From: Proteobacteria bacterium UBA652
GTDB taxonomy: Bacteria; Pseudomonadota; Gammaproteobacteria; Nitrosococcales; Methylophagaceae
DNA: 64,000 nucleotides
Direction: 5' to 3'
Assembly: GCA_002299915.1 (NCBI GenBank)
Contig: DBOG01000042.1
Coordinates: 1-64,000, forward strand
Both the position numbers and the translations under genes were made by a program. Positions 1 through 7,884 of the stretch are shown here, one piece after another (the first letter of the stretch is position 1; every line of letters begins with the position of its first letter). Under the pieces are notes generated by a model. The model did no database searches, was not told where the DNA came from, and saw only the letters and a program-made list of their open reading frames with translations.

Positions 1-2
1 CT

Positions 3-173
3 AGACATGAATGGTTAGAATTACATTTATTTGAGACAATTGCACAAGCCCAGCTATTGGCAACACAATGGCTTTGGACATATAATAACGACAGACCTCA
101 TTCGGCTATTGGCGGCGTGCCCCCGAGGTTTTTATTGAATGCTGCTCAACCCTCTACCTTTAGCTTGCGTTAA
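3..173 (+). CDS. IS3-family transposase (OrfB), C-terminal end, cut by window edge
   Basis: An open frame enters from the left edge and runs 56 codons to a TAA. It carries the typical C-terminal signature of IS3-family OrfB integrase-core transposases: a WLWTYNNDRPHSAIGG-like stretch (about residues 23-38 of the visible part) followed by a proline and P-x-x-F-L. In the family this part follows the DDE catalytic core, which lies outside the window. Whether the element is intact cannot be judged. It lies about 290 bp beyond the 3' end of tRNA-Ser. Family assignment is fairly sure; the subgroup is not determined. Confidence 0.75.
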   Translation, partial: RHEWLELHLFETIAQAQLLATQWLWTYNNDRPHSAIGGVPPRFLLNAAQPSTFSLR

Positions 174-189
174 TAATGGGGAGATTACA
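171..189 (+). repeat. Candidate right terminal inverted repeat of the IS3 element
   Basis: The transposase stop codon lies inside taataatggggagattaca. Read from outside inwards the end is TGTAATC, and IS3-family ends usually begin with TG and end in CA close to the orfB stop. The left end is outside the window, so the repeat cannot be matched. This is inference from position and terminal dinucleotide only. Confidence 0.35.
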
Positions 190-213
190 AAGTCATTATT
201 GTGATCTAGTGCC

Positions 214-299
214 TCTATTTTAGTGGCTATCAAGGCAGATTTACGTAGCAATAGCGAGCTATTGGGAGTAAATCTAACGCAGAGAGCCACTAAAATAGA
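214..299. repeat. 86-bp interrupted palindrome, MITE-like or structured repeat
   Basis: Nested inverted repeats share one centre near 256.5. The outer arms are a perfect 15 bp (214-228, tctattttagtggct, against 285-299). The middle arms are 7 bp (238-244 gatttac against 268-274). The inner arms are 7 bp (249-255 caatagc against 258-264) with a 2-nt loop. No ORF explains it. It starts about 25 bp after the putative IS end. Such a long symmetric structure is typical of small non-autonomous mobile elements or highly structured RNAs; the sequence cannot distinguish these. Confidence 0.6.
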
Positions 300-421
300 T
301 GTGCTGGACGCCTGTACTTATCCAGAATTCAGGTTATTTAGGTTTTTCTGGCGCTTTATGCCCATAAAGCAATAGCAAAAAACAAGTGGTGCAATAAAGT
401 ATGTCTTGTAGAAGTTGAAAC
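300..421. other. Non-coding stretch with a small hairpin
   Basis: No supported gene lies between the palindrome and the tRNA-Ser terminator. The only structure I see is a short perfect hairpin at 353-370 (gctttatg, 2-nt loop, cataaagc). It is not followed by a run of T on either strand long enough to call it a terminator. Confidence 0.4.
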
Positions 422-447
422 AAAAAAGCCCCTGATAATCAGAGGCT
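422..447 (-). terminator. Rho-independent terminator of tRNA-Ser
   Basis: On the minus strand a 9-bp stem (agcctctga with tcaggggct, one G-U pair, 3-nt loop) is followed at once by TTTTTT. It lies 14 bases past the tRNA CCA end, as expected for a monocistronic tRNA unit. Confidence 0.8.
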
Positions 448-460
448 TAATTGATTGTAA

Positions 461-550
461 TGGCGGAGAGTCAGGGATTCGAACCCTGGGTAGGGATAAA
501 CCTACGCTGGTTTTCAAGACCAGTACATTCGGCCGCTCTGTCAACTCTCC
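461..550 (-). tRNA. tRNA-Ser (anticodon UGA)
   Basis: The 90-nt minus-strand sequence begins GGAGAGTTGACAGAGCGG and ends with an encoded CCA. The anticodon arm is CTGGT-CTTGAAA-ACCAG, which places TGA at positions 34-36, reading UCA serine codons. The long variable arm (gcgtaggtttatccctacc) is diagnostic of a class II serine tRNA. The T arm contains GGTTCGAATCC. It is followed by its own terminator. Its 3' end faces the IS and palindrome region, a position often used by integrating elements. Confidence 0.95.
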
Positions 551-594
551 AAGCCGCGAAATGATACTAGGATTGGGGGAGAAATACAAGATTT

Positions 595-1407
595 TTATTG
601 GGGGATAAACTGTTCTTTGCCGCTAAAAACTAGGAAGTGGCGGCCTTTGGCGCGGGCGACCATGCCGATGCGGGTTTGTTTGGCGAGGGTGAGACCCATT
701 TCGGTGACGCCTGAGCGGGAAAGCAGCAGGGGGATGTGCATTTGCGCGACTTTGATGACCATTTCTGAGGTGAGGCGACCCGTGGTATAGAATATTTTAT
801 CATTGCCCGTTATATGATTGACCCACATCCAACCTGCGATAGCATCGACGGCGTTATGTCGGCCGACATCTTCTATGAAGAGGTGAATATTATCTTTATT
901 ACACAAAGCACACCCATGCACCGCGCCAGCCTGTTTATAAACCTCGTTATAGTCGCGGAGTTGATTAAGAATATTATAAATCGTGGCGGCAGAGAAGGGC
1001 GGGCATTGTACCCGTAGGCTATCTAGTGAATCAATAACATGAGAAAACATGGTGCCTTGACCACAGCCGCTAGTGACGGTGCGTTTAGCGGTGAGATTGC
1101 TGAAGTCTCTATCGGGATTGCGAGTGGTGACGGCGGCGGCATTGACTTCCCAGTCTACTTGTACTGAGATAATGTCTTCTGGTGCGTCGATGAGTTGTTG
1201 ATTACGTAGATAGCCAATGGTGAGCAGCTCGGGGTGGGTACCAAGCGTCATGAGGGTGACGATTTCTTGTTTGTCGAGATAGATAGTGAGCGGACGTTCG
1301 CCGGTAATGGCAATATCACGCGGATTGCCTTGTTCATCAATGACTGTAGTCGTATGTAATTCATCAATACCGGCATTGCTCATGCGAATATCGTATGGCT
1401 TAGCCAC
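595..1407 (-). CDS. fdhD: Formate dehydrogenase accessory sulfurtransferase FdhD
   Basis: 270 aa. FdhD moves sulfur from a cysteine desulfurase to the molybdenum cofactor of formate dehydrogenase in the cytoplasm. Family landmarks are the SGCGQG motif with Cys115 and the EDVGRHNAVD signature at about 179-188. In E. coli the first motif is CGVC with two cysteines; here only the first remains, while a second pair (Cys166 and Cys169, GCALC) lies just before the EDVGRHN motif. The start is a GTG that overlaps the moaA stop by 8 bp, implying translational coupling; an ATG at residue 9 is an alternative. No formate dehydrogenase gene lies in the window. Confidence 0.92.
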   Translation of the reverse strand: MAKPYDIRMSNAGIDELHTTTVIDEQGNPRDIAITGERPLTIYLDKQEIVTLMTLGTHPELLTIGYLRNQQLIDAPEDIISVQVDWEVNAAAVTTRNPDRDFSNLTAKRTVTSGCGQGTMFSHVIDSLDSLRVQCPPFSAATIYNILNQLRDYNEVYKQAGAVHGCALCNKDNIHLFIEDVGRHNAVDAIAGWMWVNHITGNDKIFYTTGRLTSEMVIKVAQMHIPLLLSRSGVTEMGLTLAKQTRIGMVARAKGRHFLVFSGKEQFIPQ

Positions 1408-2413
1408 CTGTGACGCTCATATGGCGAAAGATAATGGGTTGCGGTGCATCAATTTTAAAATCGTGGCTTTCAGGCTTTATCGCCATCGCTTTAATAAGTG
1501 TTTGTTTTAGGCGTGGCATGTCATTAGGATGCGCCCGCATAATATGGCGGAGATCAACCGAGTGTTCTTGGCCAAGGCACAGTAGTAGGCGACCTTCTGC
1601 GGTGACACGAACACGGTTACAGCTAGCACAAAAGTTGTGGCTATGCGGTGAGATGAAGCCAATTCTATTATCATAACCTGCGATATGAAAATAGCGTGAA
1701 GGCCCACCTGTTGTGACAGTGCTTTCTGTTAGATTAAATGCTGTTTTTAGGGTGTCTCGCACGGTGTCACTACTACAATAGCTTTCTTGTCGATCATGAG
1801 TAACATGGCCAAGCGGCATTTCTTCGATATAGCTGATGTCCATTTTGTGCTCGAGCGAAAATTGGGCGAGATCGATAATTTCGTCTTCATTGCGGCCAGT
1901 CATAATAACGGCATTTATTTTTAACTTGGTCAGCCCTGCTTGTTGCGCCGCTTTAATACCCGCTAATACGGTATCAAGTTTACCCGTACGCGTAAGCTGT
2001 TTAAAACGTTCGGGTTTAAGTGAGTCTAAGCTGATATTGATGCGATCCAGCCCTGCATCATAGAATGTTTGGGAATAGCGGGAGAGGCGAGAACCGTTGG
2101 TGGTGAGTGTAAGTTGTTTTAGACCGGTGGTTTGTTTGAGCGCACCGAGTTGTTGCATTAGCCCGTCAACATTTTTCCTTACTAGCGGCTCACCACCGGT
2201 AATACGAATTTGTTCGACCCCTAATTCACAAAAAGCTTGCATTAAGAAGGCTATTTCTTCGAGCGTTAGCAATTTCTCACGGGGCATGAATATCATTTCT
2301 TCATCCATGCAGTAGACACAGCGAAAATCACAACGATCCGTTATCGACATACGCACATAAGTGACACGCCGACCGAAGGAGTCAATGAGTTGGGTGGGGG
2401 CGTTGTCTGGCAT
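1400..2413 (-). CDS. moaA: GTP 3',8-cyclase MoaA (molybdopterin synthesis)
   Basis: 337 aa, normal length. This radical-SAM enzyme converts GTP to 3',8-cyclo-GTP, the first step of molybdenum cofactor synthesis. The N-terminal CxxxCxxC cluster site is Cys28, Cys32 and Cys35. The C-terminal second 4Fe-4S site is in the CASCNRVRVT region plus a cysteine in LLLCLG. The protein ends in Gly-Gly, the conserved MoaA tail that enters the active site. It starts directly after the DUF2892 stop (TAA-ATG) and overlaps fdhD, so the three genes probably form one operon serving a molybdenum formate dehydrogenase encoded elsewhere. Confidence 0.95.
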   Translation of the reverse strand: MPDNAPTQLIDSFGRRVTYVRMSITDRCDFRCVYCMDEEMIFMPREKLLTLEEIAFLMQAFCELGVEQIRITGGEPLVRKNVDGLMQQLGALKQTTGLKQLTLTTNGSRLSRYSQTFYDAGLDRINISLDSLKPERFKQLTRTGKLDTVLAGIKAAQQAGLTKLKINAVIMTGRNEDEIIDLAQFSLEHKMDISYIEEMPLGHVTHDRQESYCSSDTVRDTLKTAFNLTESTVTTGGPSRYFHIAGYDNRIGFISPHSHNFCASCNRVRVTAEGRLLLCLGQEHSVDLRHIMRAHPNDMPRLKQTLIKAMAIKPESHDFKIDAPQPIIFRHMSVTGG

Positions 2414-2611
2414 TTAGTCCTGTTTTACGTTACAGGTAGAAATGCCAAATAAGGTGTATGCGCCACAAAAACGCATTAGGCCTGTGGCTAATACAATTGC
2501 GCCGACTAACAATACCCACCATGCGCTATTGAGAAAAAACCCTGCTGCAAGAATGGCGATGCCAGCAACAATACGAAGAGTGCGGTCAATACCGCCTACA
2601 TTTGTTTTCAT
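2414..2611 (-). CDS. DUF2892 (YgaP-like) small inner-membrane protein
   Basis: 65 aa with two hydrophobic segments (about 12-29 and 32-47) and the DUF2892 pattern: an N-terminal N-V-G-x-x-D-R-x-x-R, then a central small-residue-rich hairpin and C-terminal cysteines (CGAYTLFGISTC). In this family the segment is found alone or fused to rhodanese domains, suggesting a link to sulfur handling; the function is not established. An AGGAG lies 7 nt before the ATG. It is the first gene of the moaA-fdhD unit, and sulfur transfer is also the job of FdhD, so the context is at least consistent. Confidence 0.8.
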   Translation of the reverse strand: MKTNVGGIDRTLRIVAGIAILAAGFFLNSAWWVLLVGAIVLATGLMRFCGAYTLFGISTCNVKQD

Positions 2612-2635
2612 TTTGCTTCTCCTAGTTTATAAAAC

Positions 2636-2674
2636 AAACAAGCCTCGCTTATACAAGATAGGCGAGGCTTGTTT
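2636..2674 (-). terminator. Strong hairpin terminator after yccA
   Basis: A perfect 13-bp stem (aaacaagcctcgc / gcgaggcttgttt) with a 13-nt loop sits between the yccA stop and the DUF2892 start. On the minus strand it is followed by a T-rich tail, so it should end yccA transcription. It also separates yccA from the promoter of the moaA operon. Confidence 0.75.
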
Positions 2675-2698
2675 GAGTTTCAGTCATTTAAAAAACGG

Positions 2699-3358
2699 TT
2701 AGTCATTACCAAACACGCCTAATATATGCGTCAGTCTGACAAAGATATTATAAATACTGACATAGAGACCCACGGTTGCAGTGATATAGTTTGTTTCACC
2801 ACCACGAATAATACGGTTTGTCTCATATAGAATTAGTGCAGATGACACCACGATAAAGAGCGTTGACACCGCTAAGGATAATCCTGTTATTTCAAGGTAA
2901 TATGCAGCAAGCATAGCGAGAATGGCAACCACAAAACCGACAATAATAAACCCACGCAGAAAGCTGAAGTCTTTTTCAGTTTTAATCGCATAAGCAGAGA
3001 TGGCAAAGAAGGTAATCGCTGTGCCTCCCAAGGCTTGCATAACTGTTTGTGAGCCAGCTGCAGAACTAAGGTAGTAATTGAGCATTGGTCCTAGTGTTAA
3101 TCCTAGAAATCCTGTTAGAGCAAATACAGCGACCAATCCCCAGCCACTATTGCTTAATTTATGTGTGATATAAGACAGCGCAAAAAATATACCTAAAAAC
3201 ATAAAAGGACCGAGCTGCGGAAAGTGGTACATCATGGATAATTTTGCCATAAAAGCACTAAACAATAGTGTTAGTGCCAGCAGACTATAGGTATTCCGAA
3301 GTACCTTATTGGTAGCTAAAACAGAGCTATTACCCCGTATGACAGTTTCTTGTTGCAT
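2699..3358 (-). CDS. yccA: Bax inhibitor-1 / YccA-family membrane protein
   Basis: 219 aa. Seven hydrophobic segments cover most of the sequence after residue 25, ending in the VGLYVSIYNIFVRLTHILG-like C-terminus typical of the bacterial Bax1-I family. In E. coli YccA binds and modulates FtsH protease in the inner membrane; the same role here is inferred. I start at the ATG at 3358, which has AAGGAG 7 nt upstream. The frame stays open further upstream to 3802, but that part is antisense to queA and lacks membrane character, so I reject it. It is transcribed divergently from queA. Confidence 0.85.
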   Translation of the reverse strand: MQQETVIRGNSSVLATNKVLRNTYSLLALTLLFSAFMAKLSMMYHFPQLGPFMFLGIFFALSYITHKLSNSGWGLVAVFALTGFLGLTLGPMLNYYLSSAAGSQTVMQALGGTAITFFAISAYAIKTEKDFSFLRGFIIVGFVVAILAMLAAYYLEITGLSLAVSTLFIVVSSALILYETNRIIRGGETNYITATVGLYVSIYNIFVRLTHILGVFGND

Positions 3359-3450
3359 ATGTATTCTCCTTAATGTAGATAGTAATGAGACCATTATAGT
3401 ACGAAAAGGTTTTAAGCTGCAGGGATAATTCGGCCATAAAAGCTGTATTT

Positions 3451-3459
3451 TGGTATGAT
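3451..3459 (+). promoter_or_regulatory. Extended -10 promoter element of queA
   Basis: TGGTATGAT matches the extended -10 form TGn-TATAAT with one mismatch. Only 8 nt separate it from the queA ATG, so transcription would begin about 2 nt before the start codon. No good -35 box and no Shine-Dalgarno are visible. Confidence 0.5.
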
Positions 3460-3467
3460 CTCGCGCT

Positions 3468-4508
3468 ATGCAACGCCAAGACTTCCAATTTAATTGCCCG
3501 CCAGAATTGATCGCACAATTCCCTGCGGCAGAACGCACTGCCAGCCGATTATTGCAATTGGAGGGGAAGACGGGGAGATTAAGCGATAAACAATTTACGG
3601 ATTTCCCTAGTTTATTACGATCTGGTGATTTATTGGTGTTTAATAATACGCGGGTGATCCCTGCGCGCTTATTGGGCGAGAAAGAAACCGGTGGCAAGAT
3701 TGAGGTGTTGGTTGAGCGGGTATTAGACGATACGCGTGTATTGGCACATATACGCAGCAGTAAATCGCCTTCTGCGGGTCGAAAACTATTATTAGAAGGC
3801 AAGCTTACGGCTGAGGTATTGGGGCGACAGGGCGTATTATTTGAGATTGCCTTTGAGACGACAGATATTAGTGAAGCATTGGAGCAGTATGGCCGTTTGC
3901 CATTGCCCCCTTATATAGAAAGAGAAGTGGCTGATGAAGATAAGGCGCGCTACCAAACAGTGTATGCCCAGCGTACGGGCGCAGTGGCGGCACCCACTGC
4001 AGGTTTACATTTTGATGAGGCGATTTTAACTGAGATTGCAGCCATGGGCATTGAGACAGCAGAAGTGACATTGCATGTGGGTGCGGGCACTTTCCAGCCG
4101 GTTCGCGTGGATGAGATCACAAGCCATCAAATGCATTCAGAGCGTATTGATGTATCGCAAGCGGTATGCGATAAGGTGAAGGCAACGCGTGCGCGAGGCG
4201 GCCGAGTGATTGCAGTGGGAACAACCAGCGTACGGGCATTAGAAAGCGCGTCACGCGATGGAAATATTCAACCTTATGAAGGCGAGACGGATATATTTAT
4301 TTATCCGGGTTATCAGTTTAAGAGCGTCGATGTGATATTGACCAACTTTCATTTGTCGGAATCCACTTTATTGATGTTGGTATCGGCGTTTGCGGGGCGA
4401 GAACATATTTTGAATGCCTATCAATATGCGGTTGCTGAAAAATACCGTTTCTTTAGTTATGGTGATGCGATGTTTGTTACAAATCAATGCCTTGAAGAGA
4501 CGTCATGA
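3468..4508 (+). CDS. queA: tRNA preQ1(34) S-adenosylmethionine ribosyltransferase-isomerase
   Basis: 346 aa, usual length. QueA transfers and isomerises the ribosyl part of SAM onto preQ1 at tRNA position 34, making epoxyqueuosine. Signatures include [13 protein letters not shown] (about 60-72), the AAPTAGLHF motif near 175 and [10 protein letters not shown] near 250. There is no Shine-Dalgarno before the ATG and a -10 box lies 8 nt upstream, so the message may be leaderless. The stop overlaps the trmJ start (ATGA), linking two tRNA-modification genes. In many bacteria queA precedes tgt; here it does not. Confidence 0.96.
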   Translation: MQRQDFQFNCPPELIAQFPAAERTASRLLQLEGKTGRLSDKQFTDFPSLLRSGDLLVFNNTRVIPARLLGEKETGGKIEVLVERVLDDTRVLAHIRSSKSPSAGRKLLLEGKLTAEVLGRQGVLFEIAFETTDISEALEQYGRLPLPPYIEREVADEDKARYQTVYAQRTGAVAAPTAGLHFDEAILTEIAAMGIETAEVTLHVGAGTFQPVRVDEITSHQMHSERIDVSQAVCDKVKATRARGGRVIAVGTTSVRALESASRDGNIQPYEGETDIFIYPGYQFKSVDVILTNFHLSESTLLMLVSAFAGREHILNAYQYAVAEKYRFFSYGDAMFVTNQCLEETS

Positions 4509-5266
4509 CAAATAACACATGGTCTGAAAACATTCTATTTGTATTGGTGGGCACCACACATCCAGGTAATATTGGCGCAGCAGCACGGGCGATGAAAACA
4601 ATGGGGGTGACCCAGTTACATTTGGTCGCGCCTTTGCATTATCCCAGTGCGGAAGCAACGGCGCGCGCATCGGGTGCAGATGATGTGTTGGCGAAGAGTG
4701 TGGTACATGCCGATTTGGCAAGCGCTCTGGTAGGTTGCGATCAGGTGTATGCGATGAGTGCACGCTTGCGACATTTACAAGTGCCTGTGCGAGATCCACG
4801 GGAGGCGGTGGCGGATATTACACCGCGTGTTCATGAAAATAAGCCGGTGGCGATTGTATTCGGGCGCGAGCATTCAGGCTTATCGAATGCGGAATTAGAC
4901 CATTGTCATCAATTAATTCATATTCCTGCTAATCCAGACTACAGCTCACTTAATTTAGCTGCAGCGGTGCAGGTGATGGCATATGAGCTTAAAATGGAAT
5001 TTGATTCGGCGATTGATCCGGGGCGAATTGGTGAAATTCGACAATCTGTGACGTCAGATGATTTAGAATACCTCTATACACACTTAGAACAGACGATGAT
5101 TACGATTGGTTTTATGGATCCAGATAAACCACGAAAATTAATGCGTCGCTTACGGCATTTGTTTAATCGCGCTGATTTAGATCAAAATGAGTTGCAGATT
5201 TTACGGGGTATTTTAAGCGCCGCAGAAAAACACCACGGGAATGATGAGGGAGGCGAGAAAACATGA
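4505..5266 (+). CDS. trmJ: tRNA (cytidine/uridine-2'-O-)-methyltransferase TrmJ
   Basis: 253 aa SpoU/TrmH-class (SPOUT) methyltransferase that 2'-O-methylates nucleotide 32 of several tRNAs. The three SPOUT motifs are present: [17 protein letters not shown] (about 18-34), the [10 protein letters not shown] motif near 118-127, and the [17 protein letters not shown] motif near 139-155, which form the knotted SAM site. The C-terminal helical tail of TrmJ is present. It overlaps queA upstream and cysE downstream by 4 bp each. The trmJ-cysE order is common in gammaproteobacteria. Confidence 0.94.
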   Translation: MTNNTWSENILFVLVGTTHPGNIGAAARAMKTMGVTQLHLVAPLHYPSAEATARASGADDVLAKSVVHADLASALVGCDQVYAMSARLRHLQVPVRDPREAVADITPRVHENKPVAIVFGREHSGLSNAELDHCHQLIHIPANPDYSSLNLAAAVQVMAYELKMEFDSAIDPGRIGEIRQSVTSDDLEYLYTHLEQTMITIGFMDPDKPRKLMRRLRHLFNRADLDQNELQILRGILSAAEKHHGNDEGGEKT

Positions 5267-6054
5267 CAGACGGTGTATGGGCAAAAATAAAAGAAGACGT
5301 ATTATGCGTGTTTGATCGCGATCCTGCGGCGCGTAATGTGTTTGAGATTGTGACCACTTATCCAGGGGTTCAAGCTATTCAGTGGCATCGGGTAAGCCAT
5401 TGGCTGTGGACGAAAGACTGGAAATGGTTAGCACGATGGTTATCTACGATTATTCGTTGGCTGACGGGGATTGAAATTCATCCTGCTGCGGTAATTGGCC
5501 GCCGGTTTTTTATTGACCACGGGATGGGCGTAGTGATCGGAGAAACTGCTGAAATTGGCGATGATTGTACCTTGTATCATGGCGTTACATTGGGCGGTAC
5601 GTCATGGAATGAAGGCAAGCGTCACCCCACTTTAGAAAATAACGTGGTGATTGGTGCGGGAGCAAAAGTATTAGGCCCTATTTGCATTCATGAAGGCGCA
5701 CGCGTCGGTTCAAATGCGGTGGTCACGAAAGAAGTGGCGGCGGGAGAATCGGTGGTCGGCGTACCGGGGCGGATTATTCGCCGTGATTTGGATGCGGATC
5801 AGAAACAACGTCAAAAATTGGCGCAGTCGGTTGGGTTTGATGCTTATGGCGCCTCGGATGAAACCTTAGATCCCGTAGTTACCGCGATGCATGGTTTGAT
5901 TGCCCATATCCATGAGCTTGATAAGCGGATGGAGATGATGTGTGAAACTATTCAGCAATTAGGGGGCGAGGTATCTGATGAGCCGATGCCTAAATTGGGT
6001 GACTGTGGGCTTGAGGATGATATTCTGGAACCTGCTGAAGATAAAACTGACTAA
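5263..6054 (+). CDS. cysE: Serine O-acetyltransferase
   Basis: 263 aa. CysE makes O-acetylserine from serine and acetyl-CoA, the committed step to cysteine. A short helical N-terminus (to about residue 70) is followed by a left-handed beta-helix of hexapeptide repeats with the DHGMGVVIGETAEIG and LYHGVTLGGT motifs holding the catalytic histidines. The C-terminal tail after about 180 is longer than in short epsilon-type enzymes and acidic. The ATGA overlap with trmJ implies coupling. In relatives iscR-iscS-iscU-iscA often follows; here only an A-type carrier does. Confidence 0.95.
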   Translation: MTDGVWAKIKEDVLCVFDRDPAARNVFEIVTTYPGVQAIQWHRVSHWLWTKDWKWLARWLSTIIRWLTGIEIHPAAVIGRRFFIDHGMGVVIGETAEIGDDCTLYHGVTLGGTSWNEGKRHPTLENNVVIGAGAKVLGPICIHEGARVGSNAVVTKEVAAGESVVGVPGRIIRRDLDADQKQRQKLAQSVGFDAYGASDETLDPVVTAMHGLIAHIHELDKRMEMMCETIQQLGGEVSDEPMPKLGDCGLEDDILEPAEDKTD

Positions 6055-6082
6055 TGGTATGACGATAAGTTAGGAGAAAAAT

Positions 6083-6409
6083 ATGATTACATTAACTGAA
6101 TCTGCCATCCAGCGTGTTGCAGACATGATGAAAACACGAGAAAATAGCATTGGCTTACGGGTGGGCGTGACGAAAAGCGGCTGCTCAGGTTATCGCTATG
6201 CGCTTGATTTTGCCGATGAACTCAATGATGCCGATCAAGTGTTTGATCAAGGAAATGTAAAAATTGTGGTCAATGAAGAGTGCTTAGAATTATTGGATGG
6301 CATTGAATTGGATTATGTGAAAAAAGGCTTGAATCAAAGCTTTAAATTTAATAATCCCAATGTCATCTCCGAATGTGGCTGTGGTGAGAGTTTTAGCGTA
6401 ACAAAATAG
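6083..6409 (+). CDS. iscA: A-type iron-sulfur cluster carrier (IscA/SufA family)
   Basis: 108 aa with the three invariant cysteines of the HesB/IscA fold: one in SGCSGY (Cys34 or so) and two in the C-terminal ECGCGE motif. Such proteins pass Fe-S clusters to apo-enzymes. AGGAG lies 8 nt before the ATG. It lies between cysE and bioA without iscR, iscS or iscU, which usually accompany it. It is closest in form to IscA, but SufA or ErpA roles cannot be excluded from sequence alone. Confidence 0.88.
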   Translation: MITLTESAIQRVADMMKTRENSIGLRVGVTKSGCSGYRYALDFADELNDADQVFDQGNVKIVVNEECLELLDGIELDYVKKGLNQSFKFNNPNVISECGCGESFSVTK

Positions 6410-6410
6410 C

Positions 6411-7709
6411 GTGGCTTTAGACGATACCCTATTTGATGCAAAACATATTTGGCACCCCTATAGCAGCTTAAAATCATATTTTCCGATCCACCAAGTAACC
6501 TCAGCCAGTGGTGTGCGACTCACTCTAGCTGACGGGCGAGAAGTGATCGATGGTATGTCATCATGGTGGGCTGCAATCCATGGCTATAATCATCCCCGCC
6601 TCAACCAAGCGATTACTGATCAATTAGATGACATGGCACATGTGATGTTTGGCGGATTAACCCATCAACCTGCGATTAAGTTAGCTCGTCAACTAATTGA
6701 AATAACTGCAGAACCCTTGCAAACTATATTCTTTTCAGATTCAGGATCGGTTGCGGTTGAAGTGGCGATTAAAATGGCGATTCAGCATTGGTTTGCACAG
6801 GGTAAACCCAATAAACAACGCTTATTAACGCTACGTAATGGCTATCATGGCGATACCTTTGGTGCGATGGCAGTATGCGACCCTGAGAATGGAATGCATA
6901 GTATGTTCAAACAGGTTTTACCCAAACATTTATTTGCTCCCGCACCAAGTTGTGTGACTGATGCAGATTATCAAGACAGCGATATTGCTGAATTTCGACA
7001 GTTGATTAGTACGCATCATCATGAGATTGCGGCGGTTATCCTAGAACCTTTGGTGCAAAATGCAGGCGGAATGAATTTTTATTGCCCTGAATATTTGCGG
7101 CAAGTGCGCGCCCTGTGTGATGACTATAATGTATTGCTTATTCTCGATGAAATTGCCACTAATTTTGGCCGAACAGGAACGATGTTTGCTTATGAACAGG
7201 CGGATATTTGCCCTGACATCCTCTGCTTAGGTAAGGCATTAACCGGCGGCTATATGACCTTGGCGGCGACATTATGTACGGACAATGTTGCCGCAGGTAT
7301 CGCAGCGGATGGCAAGGGTGTGTTGATGCATGGGCCAACTTATATGGCGAACCCTCTAGCATGTGCTGTGGCGTCTGAAAATTTGGCAATACTGGCGGAA
7401 TCACACTGGCAGCAGCAAGTGGCGGATATTGAATCCCAAATGGAAATTGAATTAATGCCCTATAAACAGTATGAGGGTGTGGCTGATGTGAGAGTGAAAG
7501 GGGGGATTGGCGTGGTCGAATTAATCAAACCATTAGATAATAGTGTTATGCAATGGTTGCCAGCTTTTTTTGTGGATAAGGGCGTTTGGCTTCGCCCCTT
7601 TGGCAAACTGATCTATATTATGCCTCCGTTTATCATTGAGCCGGCCGATTTGAGCATGCTTACAGATGTCATCGGCAAGGCGTTATTGCGCCCTGCCGAT
7701 GATACATAA
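6411..7709 (+). CDS. bioA: Adenosylmethionine-8-amino-7-oxononanoate aminotransferase
   Basis: 432 aa class III aminotransferase. It uses SAM as amino donor to turn KAPA into DAPA in biotin synthesis. BioA-specific GMSSWWAAIHGYNHP motif at about 47-61, aspartate motif LILDEIATNFGRTG and the PLP lysine Lys275 in LGKALTGGYM. The start is a GTG one base after the iscA stop, so translation is probably coupled. The other bio genes are not in the window. BioB, elsewhere, needs Fe-S clusters, so pairing with an A-type carrier makes functional sense, though that is inference. Confidence 0.95.
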   Translation: MALDDTLFDAKHIWHPYSSLKSYFPIHQVTSASGVRLTLADGREVIDGMSSWWAAIHGYNHPRLNQAITDQLDDMAHVMFGGLTHQPAIKLARQLIEITAEPLQTIFFSDSGSVAVEVAIKMAIQHWFAQGKPNKQRLLTLRNGYHGDTFGAMAVCDPENGMHSMFKQVLPKHLFAPAPSCVTDADYQDSDIAEFRQLISTHHHEIAAVILEPLVQNAGGMNFYCPEYLRQVRALCDDYNVLLILDEIATNFGRTGTMFAYEQADICPDILCLGKALTGGYMTLAATLCTDNVAAGIAADGKGVLMHGPTYMANPLACAVASENLAILAESHWQQQVADIESQMEIELMPYKQYEGVADVRVKGGIGVVELIKPLDNSVMQWLPAFFVDKGVWLRPFGKLIYIMPPFIIEPADLSMLTDVIGKALLRPADDT

Positions 7710-7755
7710 GCCGCACTAGAGATAAGCACAACCATCCCGACTACCCCAAACATTT

Positions 7756-7821
7756 TGTCATCCCGACCGTAGCGGAGGGATCTTATCAAGCTTAAAGATC
7801 TCTCCTATCCTCGAGATGACA
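7756..7821. repeat. 66-bp dispersed-repeat-type hairpin
   Basis: An imperfect inverted repeat: the left arm starts tgtcatcccgaccgtag and ends gagggatctt; the reverse complement of the right arm starts tgtcatctcgaggatag and ends gagagatctt. About four fifths of the arm positions match, with an 11-base centre (atcaagctta region). It sits between convergent bioA and ppiC and may also act as a terminator. Hairpins of this TGTCATC...GGGATCT type occur as dispersed repeats in various bacteria; related, more degraded copies lie at 37149-37383. Confidence 0.65.
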
Positions 7822-7884
7822 CGCTATCAAAGTTAACCGTGTATTCTGAGTTTACCAGAGCATGAATCAACCGGTTACGCCTGA

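Noticed and set aside
356..589. 77-codon minus-strand ORF across the tRNA-Ser region
   Set aside because: It runs through the tRNA gene and its terminator; the translation has no family features.
3359..3802. Upstream extension of the YccA frame
   Set aside because: It is antisense to queA, contains no membrane segments and lies before a good ribosome site at 3358.
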